Positions 1-5,294 of a stretch of 5,696 bases of DNA are shown piece after piece. A program made the translations under genes and the position numbers. The notes below the pieces were generated by a model, which made no database searches, was not told the origin of the DNA, and saw nothing but the letters and a program-made list of their open reading frames with translations. The DNA is from Deltaproteobacteria bacterium RIFCSPLOWO2_02_FULL_57_26 (lineage in GTDB: Bacteria; Desulfobacterota; Binatia; UBA9968): contig MGSI01000152.1 in the NCBI GenBank assembly GCA_001798455.1, positions 1-5,696 on the forward strand. Reading direction: 5' to 3'. The stretch's first letter is position 1. Each line of letters starts with the position of its first letter.

Positions 1-14
1 CATTGCGCAATAGA

Positions 15-320
15 TTAATCCCGGCGCAGCAGGAGCCCAAGCACCAGGCCGATTCCGGCTGCAACCCCTACCGCGTTCCAGGGATTTTGCCGCACATAGT
101 CGTCCGCAGTTTTAGCCATCTCTTTGGTTTTGTCCACGAAGGCGGTCTCTGCTTCCGAAAATGTCTTTTTCCCTTCTTCTAGACTCTGCTCGATGCGCTT
201 ACGCGCCGCAGCTACCCTTTCGCCGGCTTGATTTGCCGTCGCTTTCAATAGTTCCTCGGCGTCGCCGGCCAAAATCTTAAAGTCTGATATGAGTTTGTCT
301 TTTGTCACCTCTTCGCTCAT
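15..320 (-). CDS. DUF883 / ElaB-YqjD-like membrane-anchored small protein
   Basis: A 101-residue protein. Residues 1-77 are hydrophilic, rich in Ala, Glu and Lys and predicted helical. A single C-terminal hydrophobic segment (about residues 82-98) follows a QNPW motif and ends in RRD. This layout (amphipathic helix, NPW, one Gly-rich membrane helix, basic tail) is typical of the DUF883/ElaB/YqjD family. Some Escherichia coli members are inner-membrane proteins reported to bind ribosomes in stationary phase; whether this one does is unknown. The ATG at 320 is chosen because AGGAGG lies 4 nt upstream; an in-frame TTG at 338 lies upstream of that site and is unlikely. The stop is TAA. The gene lies 160 nt downstream of grdA on the same strand and has its own promoter-like sequence, so it is probably a separate unit unrelated to the reductase. 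The family call is fairly secure; the role is not. Confidence 0.85.
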   Translation of the reverse strand: MSEEVTKDKLISDFKILAGDAEELLKATANQAGERVAAARKRIEQSLEEGKKTFSEAETAFVDKTKEMAKTADDYVRQNPWNAVGVAAGIGLVLGLLLRRD

Positions 321-324
321 AAAA

Positions 325-330
325 CCTCCT
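325..330 (-). promoter_or_regulatory. Shine-Dalgarno for the DUF883 gene
   Basis: AGGAGG followed by TTTT and then ATG (318-320). It fixes the start at 320 rather than at the upstream in-frame TTG. Confidence 0.8.
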
Positions 331-340
331 TCCTTCAAGT

Positions 341-369
341 ATAATATGCTCAGCCCTTCGACGATTCAA
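341..369 (-). promoter_or_regulatory. Sigma70-like promoter for the DUF883 gene
   Basis: On the minus strand a -35-like TTGAAT (364-369) is separated by 17 nt from a -10-like TATTAT (341-346; 5 of 6 matches to TATAAT). A start of transcription near 333-335 would give a leader of about 14 nt carrying only the Shine-Dalgarno sequence. The spacing is ideal and the placement fits the gene, but no experimental support is available from sequence alone. Confidence 0.6.
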
Positions 370-384
370 GCACGTAGCAAAGAT

Positions 385-445
385 AGGCGGCCTTGGATGG
401 ACTAACCAGCCTGTTTTGCCGATGAGTTCGCTTCCGAGGCCGCCT
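385..445 (-). repeat. GC-rich inverted repeat after grdA (possible operon end)
   Basis: AGGCGGCCT at 385-393 is the exact reverse complement of AGGCCGCCT at 437-445, with a 43-nt spacer. The second arm itself lies inside a 13-nt palindrome, CGAGGC-C-GCCTCG (435-447). A competing pairing is CCGCC (440-444) with GGCGG (461-465). The region lies between the grdA stop and the DUF883 promoter, where a transcription terminator would be expected. There is no U-run after either stem, so a classical intrinsic terminator is not supported. Confidence 0.35.
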
Positions 446-480
446 CGTTCAGGAGACTGCGGCGGGGCACAGCCTTCACT

Positions 481-963
481 CTATTGGGCGGGCGCCCCTC
501 GAGCCTCCCGCAGGGCTTGCACGATGGTCTCCGCTTCGAGAGCGAGCTCTATGGTCCCGAGCAGCTCCTCGTATTTTTCAGCGTCGATGACGGCTTTCAT
601 TGCCGGCTCGAAAATGTGGTAAGTATCGAGCCCCAGCTCGACGCCCGCCAGCGGCCCTGAATAGGTGGGATCGCCGCGAGTGACCGTCTCGAACTGAATG
701 AGAGAGCTATCCACGTTCGGCGCTCCCAGGACCACCATCAGGTTGGCTCTCCCGAGACTTTCGGCAAGTTCTTTGATTCGACCTTGAACCTCAAGGTCCA
801 TAGCGCCTGCCGCCGTTCAGACAAAACACTGAGTTGTGGAATAAACGACTTCAGCGCCCAGACTTTCCAATGCTTGCTCGATGGTCTGGGCCGGAACGCC
901 GTCCCTCTCCCCGAGAACGATGAGTTTCTTCCCCTCCAGACCCAAAGGATTCATACCTGCCAT
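481..963 (-). CDS. grdA: Selenoprotein A of the glycine/sarcosine/betaine reductase complex (in-frame UGA = Sec49)
   Basis: A 160-residue selenoprotein when TGA at 817-819 is read as selenocysteine, close to the usual GrdA length (about 150-160). N-terminal residues include GKKLIVLGERDGVP (11-24). The redox centre reads C46-F-V-U49, followed by TAAGAMDLE, which matches the GrdA signature I know from clostridia. Further conserved blocks are ETVTRGDPT and SGPLAGVELGL. GrdA is the small carrier that takes the carboxymethyl group from component B as a Se-carboxymethyl-selenocysteine, hands it to GrdC, and is re-reduced through a Se-S bond by thioredoxin. The start ATG at 963 has AGGAGG 6 nt upstream; a second in-frame ATG at 954 is possible. 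It lies 30 nt after grdC and is the last gene of the operon. Ordinary gene calling would truncate it to a 106-residue fragment starting at the Met after the Sec motif. Confidence 0.96.
780..798 (-). promoter_or_regulatory. SECIS element of grdA
   Basis: On the mRNA strand a perfect 8-bp stem, GACCTTGA paired with TCAAGGTC, encloses a GGT loop. The loop begins 26 nt after the UGA (817-819), inside the range generally described for bacterial SECIS elements, and it begins with G. It lies within the coding sequence of the MDLEVQGR segment. It should recruit SelB with Sec-tRNA to the upstream UGA. Confidence 0.85.
817..819 (-). other. Selenocysteine codon (UGA) of grdA
   Basis: In-frame TGA between the codons for CFV and TAAGAMDLE. 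The family motif is continuous across it, which rules out a pseudogene reading. It encodes Sec49, paired with Cys46 in a CxxU redox motif. Confidence 0.95.
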
Positions 964-969
964 AGAGAT

Positions 970-975
970 CCTCCT
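970..975 (-). promoter_or_regulatory. Shine-Dalgarno deciding the grdA start
   Basis: AGGAGG on the minus strand, 6 nt before the ATG at 963-961, in the 30-nt gap after grdC. It supports initiation at 963 and thus a product that includes the N-terminal half before the UGA. It lies far upstream of the Met after the Sec codon (801). Confidence 0.85.
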
Positions 976-993
976 GTGATGTGCCTTCTTCGT

Positions 994-2439
994 TTAGGGA
1001 TGCCGCTCGAGTAAGACCGACATCCCGTCGCTCAATTGCGTCAGCTGACCGAGAAACAAGCTCGCGCGGGCGAAGAGAAAGCAGTTTCTCAGCTCCCCTT
1101 TCGTCAAAGCTTGCAGGGCGTGGGGCACGTAAGCCAGGGCCGATGCGATATGCCCCTGGGTCGGCGCGTAGCCGGGAACCCCCTTGCGCTTCATGAAGTC
1201 CGGCATTTCCGAGCGCTCCATCTTGCCGCTGGAAACCAGCACAGCAGCGAGCATCTTATAGTTGCGCTCTGGAATGTCCCCGCCGTTGGCCGGAATCGTG
1301 ATCTCGGGATTGTGAAGCTCGGTGACAAATCTATCCACTGAGGAAACCTTCAGTTCGAGCCGGTTCATGGGCTCTACGATGATGGCCTTGAGTTGTTTAT
1401 CCAGAGCCGCACCCGACCGAACCGGATGCCGCCCCACGCTGGCGAGATTGATGACCGGACTCGCGCCATCATCCGGACCGATCCACACGGCGACCGCCGC
1501 CAGGACATCCTCCAAAACCGGTATGCCCTTATCCAGATGGTAGAGAAATTTCATCCCCAGCTTGGGAAGGGAGGCGCCGCCCACGACGACCACGTTCTCA
1601 AAGACGCCACTCTGCACCAAAGCGGCGCCCGTCACCAGCGCCGGGATAGGGGCGGCGCAGAAGTTCTTGATATCCATGCCCGAGGCCGACCCGAAGCCGG
1701 CAAACTCGGCTGCCGCCTTTGCCAGATTGCCTCCCCCGCGCTGGTAGCGGTCTCCCACCGCTTCCTCCGAACAGCTTAAGACAAAATCGATATTCGGCTC
1801 GGATACGTCACGCTGGCCCAGGAGGAGTTCCCGCATCGCCAATGCCGCCGAGACCTTTGCGCACAGGTTTTCCAGCAGAACGTGCGCATGAAGGGAGGCA
1901 TCTTCGTGGTGCGCGTGCCTGATCCATCCGATCGGTTCGGCATCGCCCCCCGCGAAGAGAGGTATCCCCTCTCCTTTTTCTATCTCGGCTTTGAGCCGCT
2001 CGCGAGTCACAAGCGCAGGAGTCGTCCTGGCGAACGGCTCGCACAAAGGGGAATCCCGCAAAAGCGGACTCGCATCTTGCCAGAAACCCTCGAGGAGGGA
2101 AACATGCTTGAACACATCCGCCAGCGCCAATAGCGCGATGAACTTCTTTTCCTCGACAAATTCGCCCATAGCGAGACGATCGTTCGAGATGGGAGCCGCG
2201 CGTCCATACCACGGCCTTTCGGTCTCGTAGAGACTCGCCAGCGAAGCCTTTCCCAGAAAGACACGGTTCGGCAGATAGGACTCGGCCTGTTGCTCGGGTT
2301 GAAGACTTCTCTTCAGCTCGTCCAGCCTGGAAGGATGCGCATTAATCTCCCGCCATGGCTTGGAGCCGTAGCGGACAAGGCCGGGAGTATGAATTAGAAC
2401 GCTGCGGGCGCCTTTAATGACGGGGATGAGATTTGCCAT
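994..2439 (-). CDS. grdC: Glycine/sarcosine/betaine reductase component C, beta subunit (GrdC)
   Basis: A 481-residue protein with end-to-end resemblance to GrdC, somewhat shorter than the roughly 510 residues I recall for clostridial GrdC. Recognisable blocks are IHTPGLVRYGS (16-26), HVLLENL (186-192), CSEEAVGDRYQRGGGN (223-238), NFCAAPIPAL (259-268), VVVVGGASLPKLGM (283-296), HNPEIT (376-381) and APTQGH (425-430). The fold is thiolase/ketoacyl-ACP-synthase-III-like. Cys261 is the likely acyl-accepting nucleophile, and His430 and Asn377 are plausible partners. In the known complex GrdC takes the acetyl group formed from Se-carboxymethyl GrdA as a thioester, and GrdD then releases it to phosphate. 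No grdD follows here. The ATG at 2439 has no clear Shine-Dalgarno sequence in the 38 nt after the grdE-like gene, so initiation may be weak or depend on readthrough from upstream. The family assignment is secure; the true substrate is not known. Confidence 0.94.
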   Translation of the reverse strand: MANLIPVIKGARSVLIHTPGLVRYGSKPWREINAHPSRLDELKRSLQPEQQAESYLPNRVFLGKASLASLYETERPWYGRAAPISNDRLAMGEFVEEKKFIALLALADVFKHVSLLEGFWQDASPLLRDSPLCEPFARTTPALVTRERLKAEIEKGEGIPLFAGGDAEPIGWIRHAHHEDASLHAHVLLENLCAKVSAALAMRELLLGQRDVSEPNIDFVLSCSEEAVGDRYQRGGGNLAKAAAEFAGFGSASGMDIKNFCAAPIPALVTGAALVQSGVFENVVVVGGASLPKLGMKFLYHLDKGIPVLEDVLAAVAVWIGPDDGASPVINLASVGRHPVRSGAALDKQLKAIIVEPMNRLELKVSSVDRFVTELHNPEITIPANGGDIPERNYKMLAAVLVSSGKMERSEMPDFMKRKGVPGYAPTQGHIASALAYVPHALQALTKGELRNCFLFARASLFLGQLTQLSDGMSVLLERHP

Positions 2440-2477
2440 ATCCGGAGCTTGGGAGGGCCATCCAGGCTATTATCGCT

Positions 2478-3779
2478 TTAATAGGCCTTACAAGTCCAGG
2501 GCTGCCGGCCCCAGTTGTCGACCCCTCCGATGAGCATGTCGTGCGCGTCAAAGGTCAATGGGCCGTTCGCCGGTGTCAGGGGCGCTCCGGGATAACTGAG
2601 CACTCGGATCTGCTCGTAGGGACCGATGACGCTCTGCGGCGCCGGCAGCTCCACCCAACGATCGCGGCTCCCCGTGCTGACCACCGCCTGCGCCTCCGGC
2701 ACATAATAGAGCAACGGCGAGTCGATCCCGTCTTTGCCTCCATATTCGTAGGTCACGAGCACCGTTTTGATCCCGCGCCGCTCGCAGGCCCGCACCGTGA
2801 GCATGACATCCACGAAGGCATTCCCGGAACCCAACCACGTCACCACCGCGCCGTCGGCCCCGAGGGCTTGGGCCAGTTGCGCCGCGCCGTGCGCCGCAAC
2901 CTCCTTCCCATGGAAGGTTTCGTAGCGAATCCGCTCGAGAATGACGCCGGCAAAATTAATCTCCGTCGCATGTTGGCGGTAAAGCCCCATCACCAACGCG
3001 TGATTCTGCCAGTCCCAGCTATTAGGGAAATAGCCGATCCCGCGGGTCGTGTTGACCGTGACTGCGCCATCGAAGAGCTCGTTGGGATGAGCAAAGGTCG
3101 CCAGCGATTCCCTGATCGATAACCCATAGTAGGCCACACCTGAATGGAACTGATGCGACTCGGTGAGACAGCCCTGGATGAGCACGACGGTGGGTAAGCC
3201 GGCCTTCTTTTTCAGCTCATAGGTCTCGACCTTCCGAGGCTCCTGCCCGAGGGTCGCTTCGGCTAGCCGCCGGGCCACCGCAAACTCCGCTTTCTGGACC
3301 GCCGTGTGCGCCTCCAGGTCTGGAAGACCATGTGCGAGACGGAGGACCAGCACCAGGTTGACCAGGGAACTATAGCGTGAGATCTCGGCGCCCGGCCCCC
3401 ACATGTCCAGGATGCCGCTTCGCTGAACCCCGGTGCCGGCGCGCACCATGCCCTCAAACTCAGCGGTCGTCACCACGGCCATTCCGGATAGCCGATGGGT
3501 CTTTCCGTCTCCGACCGATGCGACCGGCCCAAGCACGCCCGGAAAGACCTGCCCCTTCCCCTCCACCTTGACCCTCGGCTCCACCACGTCCCGAATTCCC
3601 GTGATCCGGACTTTCTCCCCCGGATAGGCTACCGCCACCCTCGCATCCTGGATCCGGGAGTCCTTGAGCAGATCTTGGGTCAGAGCTTCTCGATCCACCT
3701 CCAAAGTGCCAGATCGATAATGGAACCTCTTTCCCAGGACGATCTTACTTACCGGAAACTCCGCCAGCTCAAGTCGCAT
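2478..3779 (-). CDS. GrdE-like component B subunit of the glycine/sarcosine/betaine reductase family, lacking the pyruvoyl cysteine
   Basis: A 433-residue protein. Its N-terminal half matches GrdE well: MRLEL start, YPGEKVRI (52-59), DVVEPRVKVEG (64-74), FPGV, SVGDGKTH (88-95), ILDMWGPGA (123-131). The C-terminal half keeps DGAVT (237-241), GVILER, YGGKDG and the C-terminal IGG. In canonical GrdE the proprotein cleaves itself before a Cys (about residue 242) in an SGNCVAPC context, creating the pyruvoyl group that binds the substrate amine. Aligning from DGAVT to the GLY around 265-267 without gaps puts Thr244-Thr245 at that Asn-Cys. The only cysteines are 204, 332 and 430, none near the site, and no Ser replaces it. 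The protein therefore either is not processed, or is processed at Thr. It starts at ATG 3779 with AGGGGAG upstream, 15 nt after grdB, and probably forms component B with GrdB. The family is clear; a canonical grdE name would overstate its function. Confidence 0.9.
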   Translation of the reverse strand: MRLELAEFPVSKIVLGKRFHYRSGTLEVDREALTQDLLKDSRIQDARVAVAYPGEKVRITGIRDVVEPRVKVEGKGQVFPGVLGPVASVGDGKTHRLSGMAVVTTAEFEGMVRAGTGVQRSGILDMWGPGAEISRYSSLVNLVLVLRLAHGLPDLEAHTAVQKAEFAVARRLAEATLGQEPRKVETYELKKKAGLPTVVLIQGCLTESHQFHSGVAYYGLSIRESLATFAHPNELFDGAVTVNTTRGIGYFPNSWDWQNHALVMGLYRQHATEINFAGVILERIRYETFHGKEVAAHGAAQLAQALGADGAVVTWLGSGNAFVDVMLTVRACERRGIKTVLVTYEYGGKDGIDSPLLYYVPEAQAVVSTGSRDRWVELPAPQSVIGPYEQIRVLSYPGAPLTPANGPLTFDAHDMLIGGVDNWGRQPWTCKAY

Positions 3780-3794
3780 CTTTCTCCCCTCGGA

Positions 3795-5126
3795 TCACGC
3801 GCTCACAGTGATGTTCGGGTAGAAAAGCGTCGGCTGTTTGACCTCCGAGTGAATGGCCTTCAAGGCGGTCTCAACGATCTCTCGCCTTACGCGCGCGTCT
3901 ATTTCCGACGGCAGGCCAGGATCTCCGCAGGGATGAGGAATGCTCACGGCCTTGACGATCCGGCTCGCTCCCACCTGCTCCGCCACAGGATACATGGCGC
4001 TGATAATGGCCACCGGCAACCCGGCCCGATCGATCTCCTTGGTAATCACAGCACCGCTGCGACTGCAGGTCCCTCAGGTGGCCACCAGGAGAACTCCATC
4101 GATTTGCTCCTTCTTGAGATCCGCCGCGATCTCCTGTCCGATGCGCATCATCACGGACGGAGAACCCTGGTTCCCCGGAACGACATAATAGCTATGGTAG
4201 AGCCTGAATTCGCCTTCGGCTTCCAGCGAACGCAGCGCGTCCAGGGGCATTCCGTAGTGCGGGTTCTGATTCATGAAGTTGACGTTGTAACCACCGTGAA
4301 CGGCCTCCCACTTTCCCGCCTCCAAGGCCTTTACCTCGGCGATATTGTATTTTCGCCAGAAAGTGTTCCGGTAAGTCTTGAACCTGTCCGGGTTGCCCCA
4401 CGGCACGACCCCGCTGGTTGTGATCACCGCCACGTTAGCCTTCTTGCCAGGAGAAAGCGGGGCCGCGGGGACGACCTGATCCCAAGCCTGGATCGGAACT
4501 TCGGTTGCAAAGGGCTCGTTGCGCAGCCTTTTAAGAAGCATCTCGATGGCCCGCTCCACGCCGGGGCGGTCGCTCCGCTCCAGGCGCCGGATGCCCCGAG
4601 GAATGTACCCCTCTTCTTGGGCCGGCCCAATCTCTTCGCCACTCCCCAGCCTGAGAGTGAACCGGGCTATCGCGCCCAGCGCCTCGTTCATTCCCGCGGC
4701 CGTCTCTCTGGTCGGCAGCAGAAAGACTTTGAGATTGCGGCATTCCCGGTAAAATCCCACCCCGGGATTTTCTTCGTGCATTGCGGTCACACAGGAAATG
4801 CCCAAGCCTTCGGCCACGCAGTTGGAAATTTCCACGCAGCTCACCCCGTAGCGCCCGGAGTTGAAAGCAGGGCCGGCGACCACGACATCGGGCTTGCGGG
4901 AACCCACCTCTTTGAGAATCTGAGCCTTGGCCTCCTCGCGATGTTCATGAAAGTAGTTGTCCCCATAATAGACTGTGGCCACCACCCTTCCCTGCTCGCC
5001 GAGCGCCATCTGGAGCCCGCGCGCCGCCCCGGTCGCGCCCTCCGCGACACCCACCGCAATTCCCGCCTTGTCTTCCCCTCCGACCCCGGCGAAGAATTGA
5101 TTGATAATATGGATGACGTTGACCAT
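3795..5126 (-). CDS. grdB: Selenoprotein B of the glycine/sarcosine/betaine reductase family (in-frame UGA = Sec351)
   Basis: A 443-residue selenoprotein when TGA at 4074-4076 is decoded as Sec, matching the family length of about 436-440. Conserved blocks are HIINQFFAGVGGEDKA (6-21), VAEGATGAA (27-35), YYGDNYF (53-59), AGPAFNSGRYGVSC (84-97), EEGYIPRGI (171-179), GVVPWGNPDR (239-248), HGGY (277-280), then VLLVAT-U351-GTCSRSG and IPHPCGDP. Sec351 is expected at the catalytic centre where the carboxymethyl group is cleaved from the substrate nitrogen. GrdB proteins I know have UGTCTRCG; here the last Cys is Ser357. The ATG at 5126 is chosen because GGAGG lies 8 nt upstream; a TTG at 5156 lies upstream of that site. 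The natural stop is TGA at 3795-3797. It is the first gene of the operon. Whether the substrate is glycine, sarcosine, betaine or something else cannot be told from sequence. Confidence 0.95.
4046..4062 (-). promoter_or_regulatory. SECIS element of grdB
   Basis: On the mRNA strand TCGCAGC pairs with GCTGTGA (7 bp, including one G-U) around a GGT loop. The loop starts 18 nt after the UGA, which is the same spacing as in the Escherichia coli fdhF SECIS as I recall it, and that loop also starts with GGU. A competing weaker hairpin, CTGC-AGTC-GCAG, overlaps its 5' side. Confidence 0.8.
4074..4076 (-). other. Selenocysteine codon (UGA) of grdB
   Basis: In-frame TGA inside the motif VAT-U-GTCSRSG. 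The downstream frame continues with strong GrdB similarity for 92 residues to the true stop, and a SECIS stem-loop follows immediately. It encodes Sec351. Confidence 0.95.
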
Positions 5127-5134
5127 AAGCTCAC

Positions 5135-5139
5135 CCTCC
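5135..5139 (-). promoter_or_regulatory. Shine-Dalgarno deciding the grdB start
   Basis: GGAGG on the minus strand, 8 nt before ATG 5126-5124. It selects this ATG over the in-frame TTG at 5156, and the resulting N-terminus (MVNVIHIINQFF) agrees with the family. Confidence 0.75.
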
Positions 5140-5176
5140 GTTTCGCTGGGTGTCAAAGCGCAGGCACCCTATCGGC

Positions 5177-5206
5177 TGTTTACCGCGCCGAATGAGATGT
5201 TGTCAA
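5177..5206 (-). promoter_or_regulatory. Weak candidate promoter of the grd operon
   Basis: A perfect -35 TTGACA (5201-5206) with an 18-nt spacer to TAAACA (5177-5182), which matches the -10 consensus at only 3 of 6 positions. A start near 5170 would leave a leader of about 45 nt before grdB. An alternative is a good -10, TAAAAT (5235-5240), that has no recognisable -35. The weak -10 would suit an activator-dependent promoter, but that is inference. Confidence 0.35.
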
Positions 5207-5212
5207 CTTGAC
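5202..5212. promoter_or_regulatory. Inverted repeat GTCAA-C-TTGAC overlapping the candidate -35
   Basis: A perfect 5+1+5 inverted repeat that covers most of the -35 element of the candidate grd promoter. Its position is suitable for a repressor or regulator binding site; no known regulator is recognised. Confidence 0.25.
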
Positions 5213-5222
5213 GCCCTTCCCC

Positions 5223-5237
5223 AATAGGTGCCCTATT
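5223..5237. promoter_or_regulatory. Inverted repeat AATAGG-TGC-CCTATT upstream of grdB
   Basis: A perfect 6+3+6 inverted repeat about 100 nt upstream of grdB, just upstream of the candidate -35. Its half GGTGCCCTAT (5227-5236) recurs with two changes as GGCACCCTAT at 5163-5172, on the other side of the promoter candidate. This could be an operator pair. No regulator is identified. Confidence 0.3.
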
Positions 5238-5274
5238 TTACGCGATGCTAATTTCGGGTGGGTCTCCGATCCGG

Positions 5275-5294
5275 CCTGCCTGCCGGCAGGCAGG
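5275..5294. repeat. Perfect 20-nt palindrome built from CCTG/CAGG units
   Basis: CCTG-CCTG-CC followed by GG-CAGG-CAGG, self-complementary over all 20 bases. It is intergenic, about 150 nt upstream of grdB. Palindromes of this kind can be dispersed repeats or extremely stable hairpins (for example a terminator lacking a U-tract); nothing here decides which. It could also block readthrough from an upstream unit into the grd operon. Confidence 0.6.

Noticed and set aside
385..445. Classical intrinsic terminator after grdA
   Set aside because: The arms are 43 nt apart and no U-run follows, so only an inverted repeat is reported.
481..801. An apparent 106-residue gene starting MDLE
   Set aside because: It is the part of GrdA after Sec49. 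The real start at 963 has AGGAGG and gives the full family motif.
2433..3122. A 229-codon open frame on the plus strand opposite the grdE-like gene
   Set aside because: It has no recognisable domain, no Shine-Dalgarno sequence, and is entirely antisense to a well supported gene.
3795..4049. An apparent separate 84-residue gene at the end of grdB
   Set aside because: It is the C-terminus of GrdB after the Sec codon; its apparent start is an internal GTG (Val360) with no ribosome binding site.
4074..4076. Nonsense mutation or pseudogene in grdB
   Set aside because: The reading frame, conserved Sec motif and SECIS are all intact on both sides of the TGA, and the partner gene grdA shows the same arrangement.
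3495..5195. A 566-codon open frame on the plus strand opposite grdB and grdE
   Set aside because: Its translation is rich in His, Arg and Pro with no family resemblance, and it lies antisense to two genes with strong conserved motifs. It is a by-product of GC-rich codon use on the other strand.
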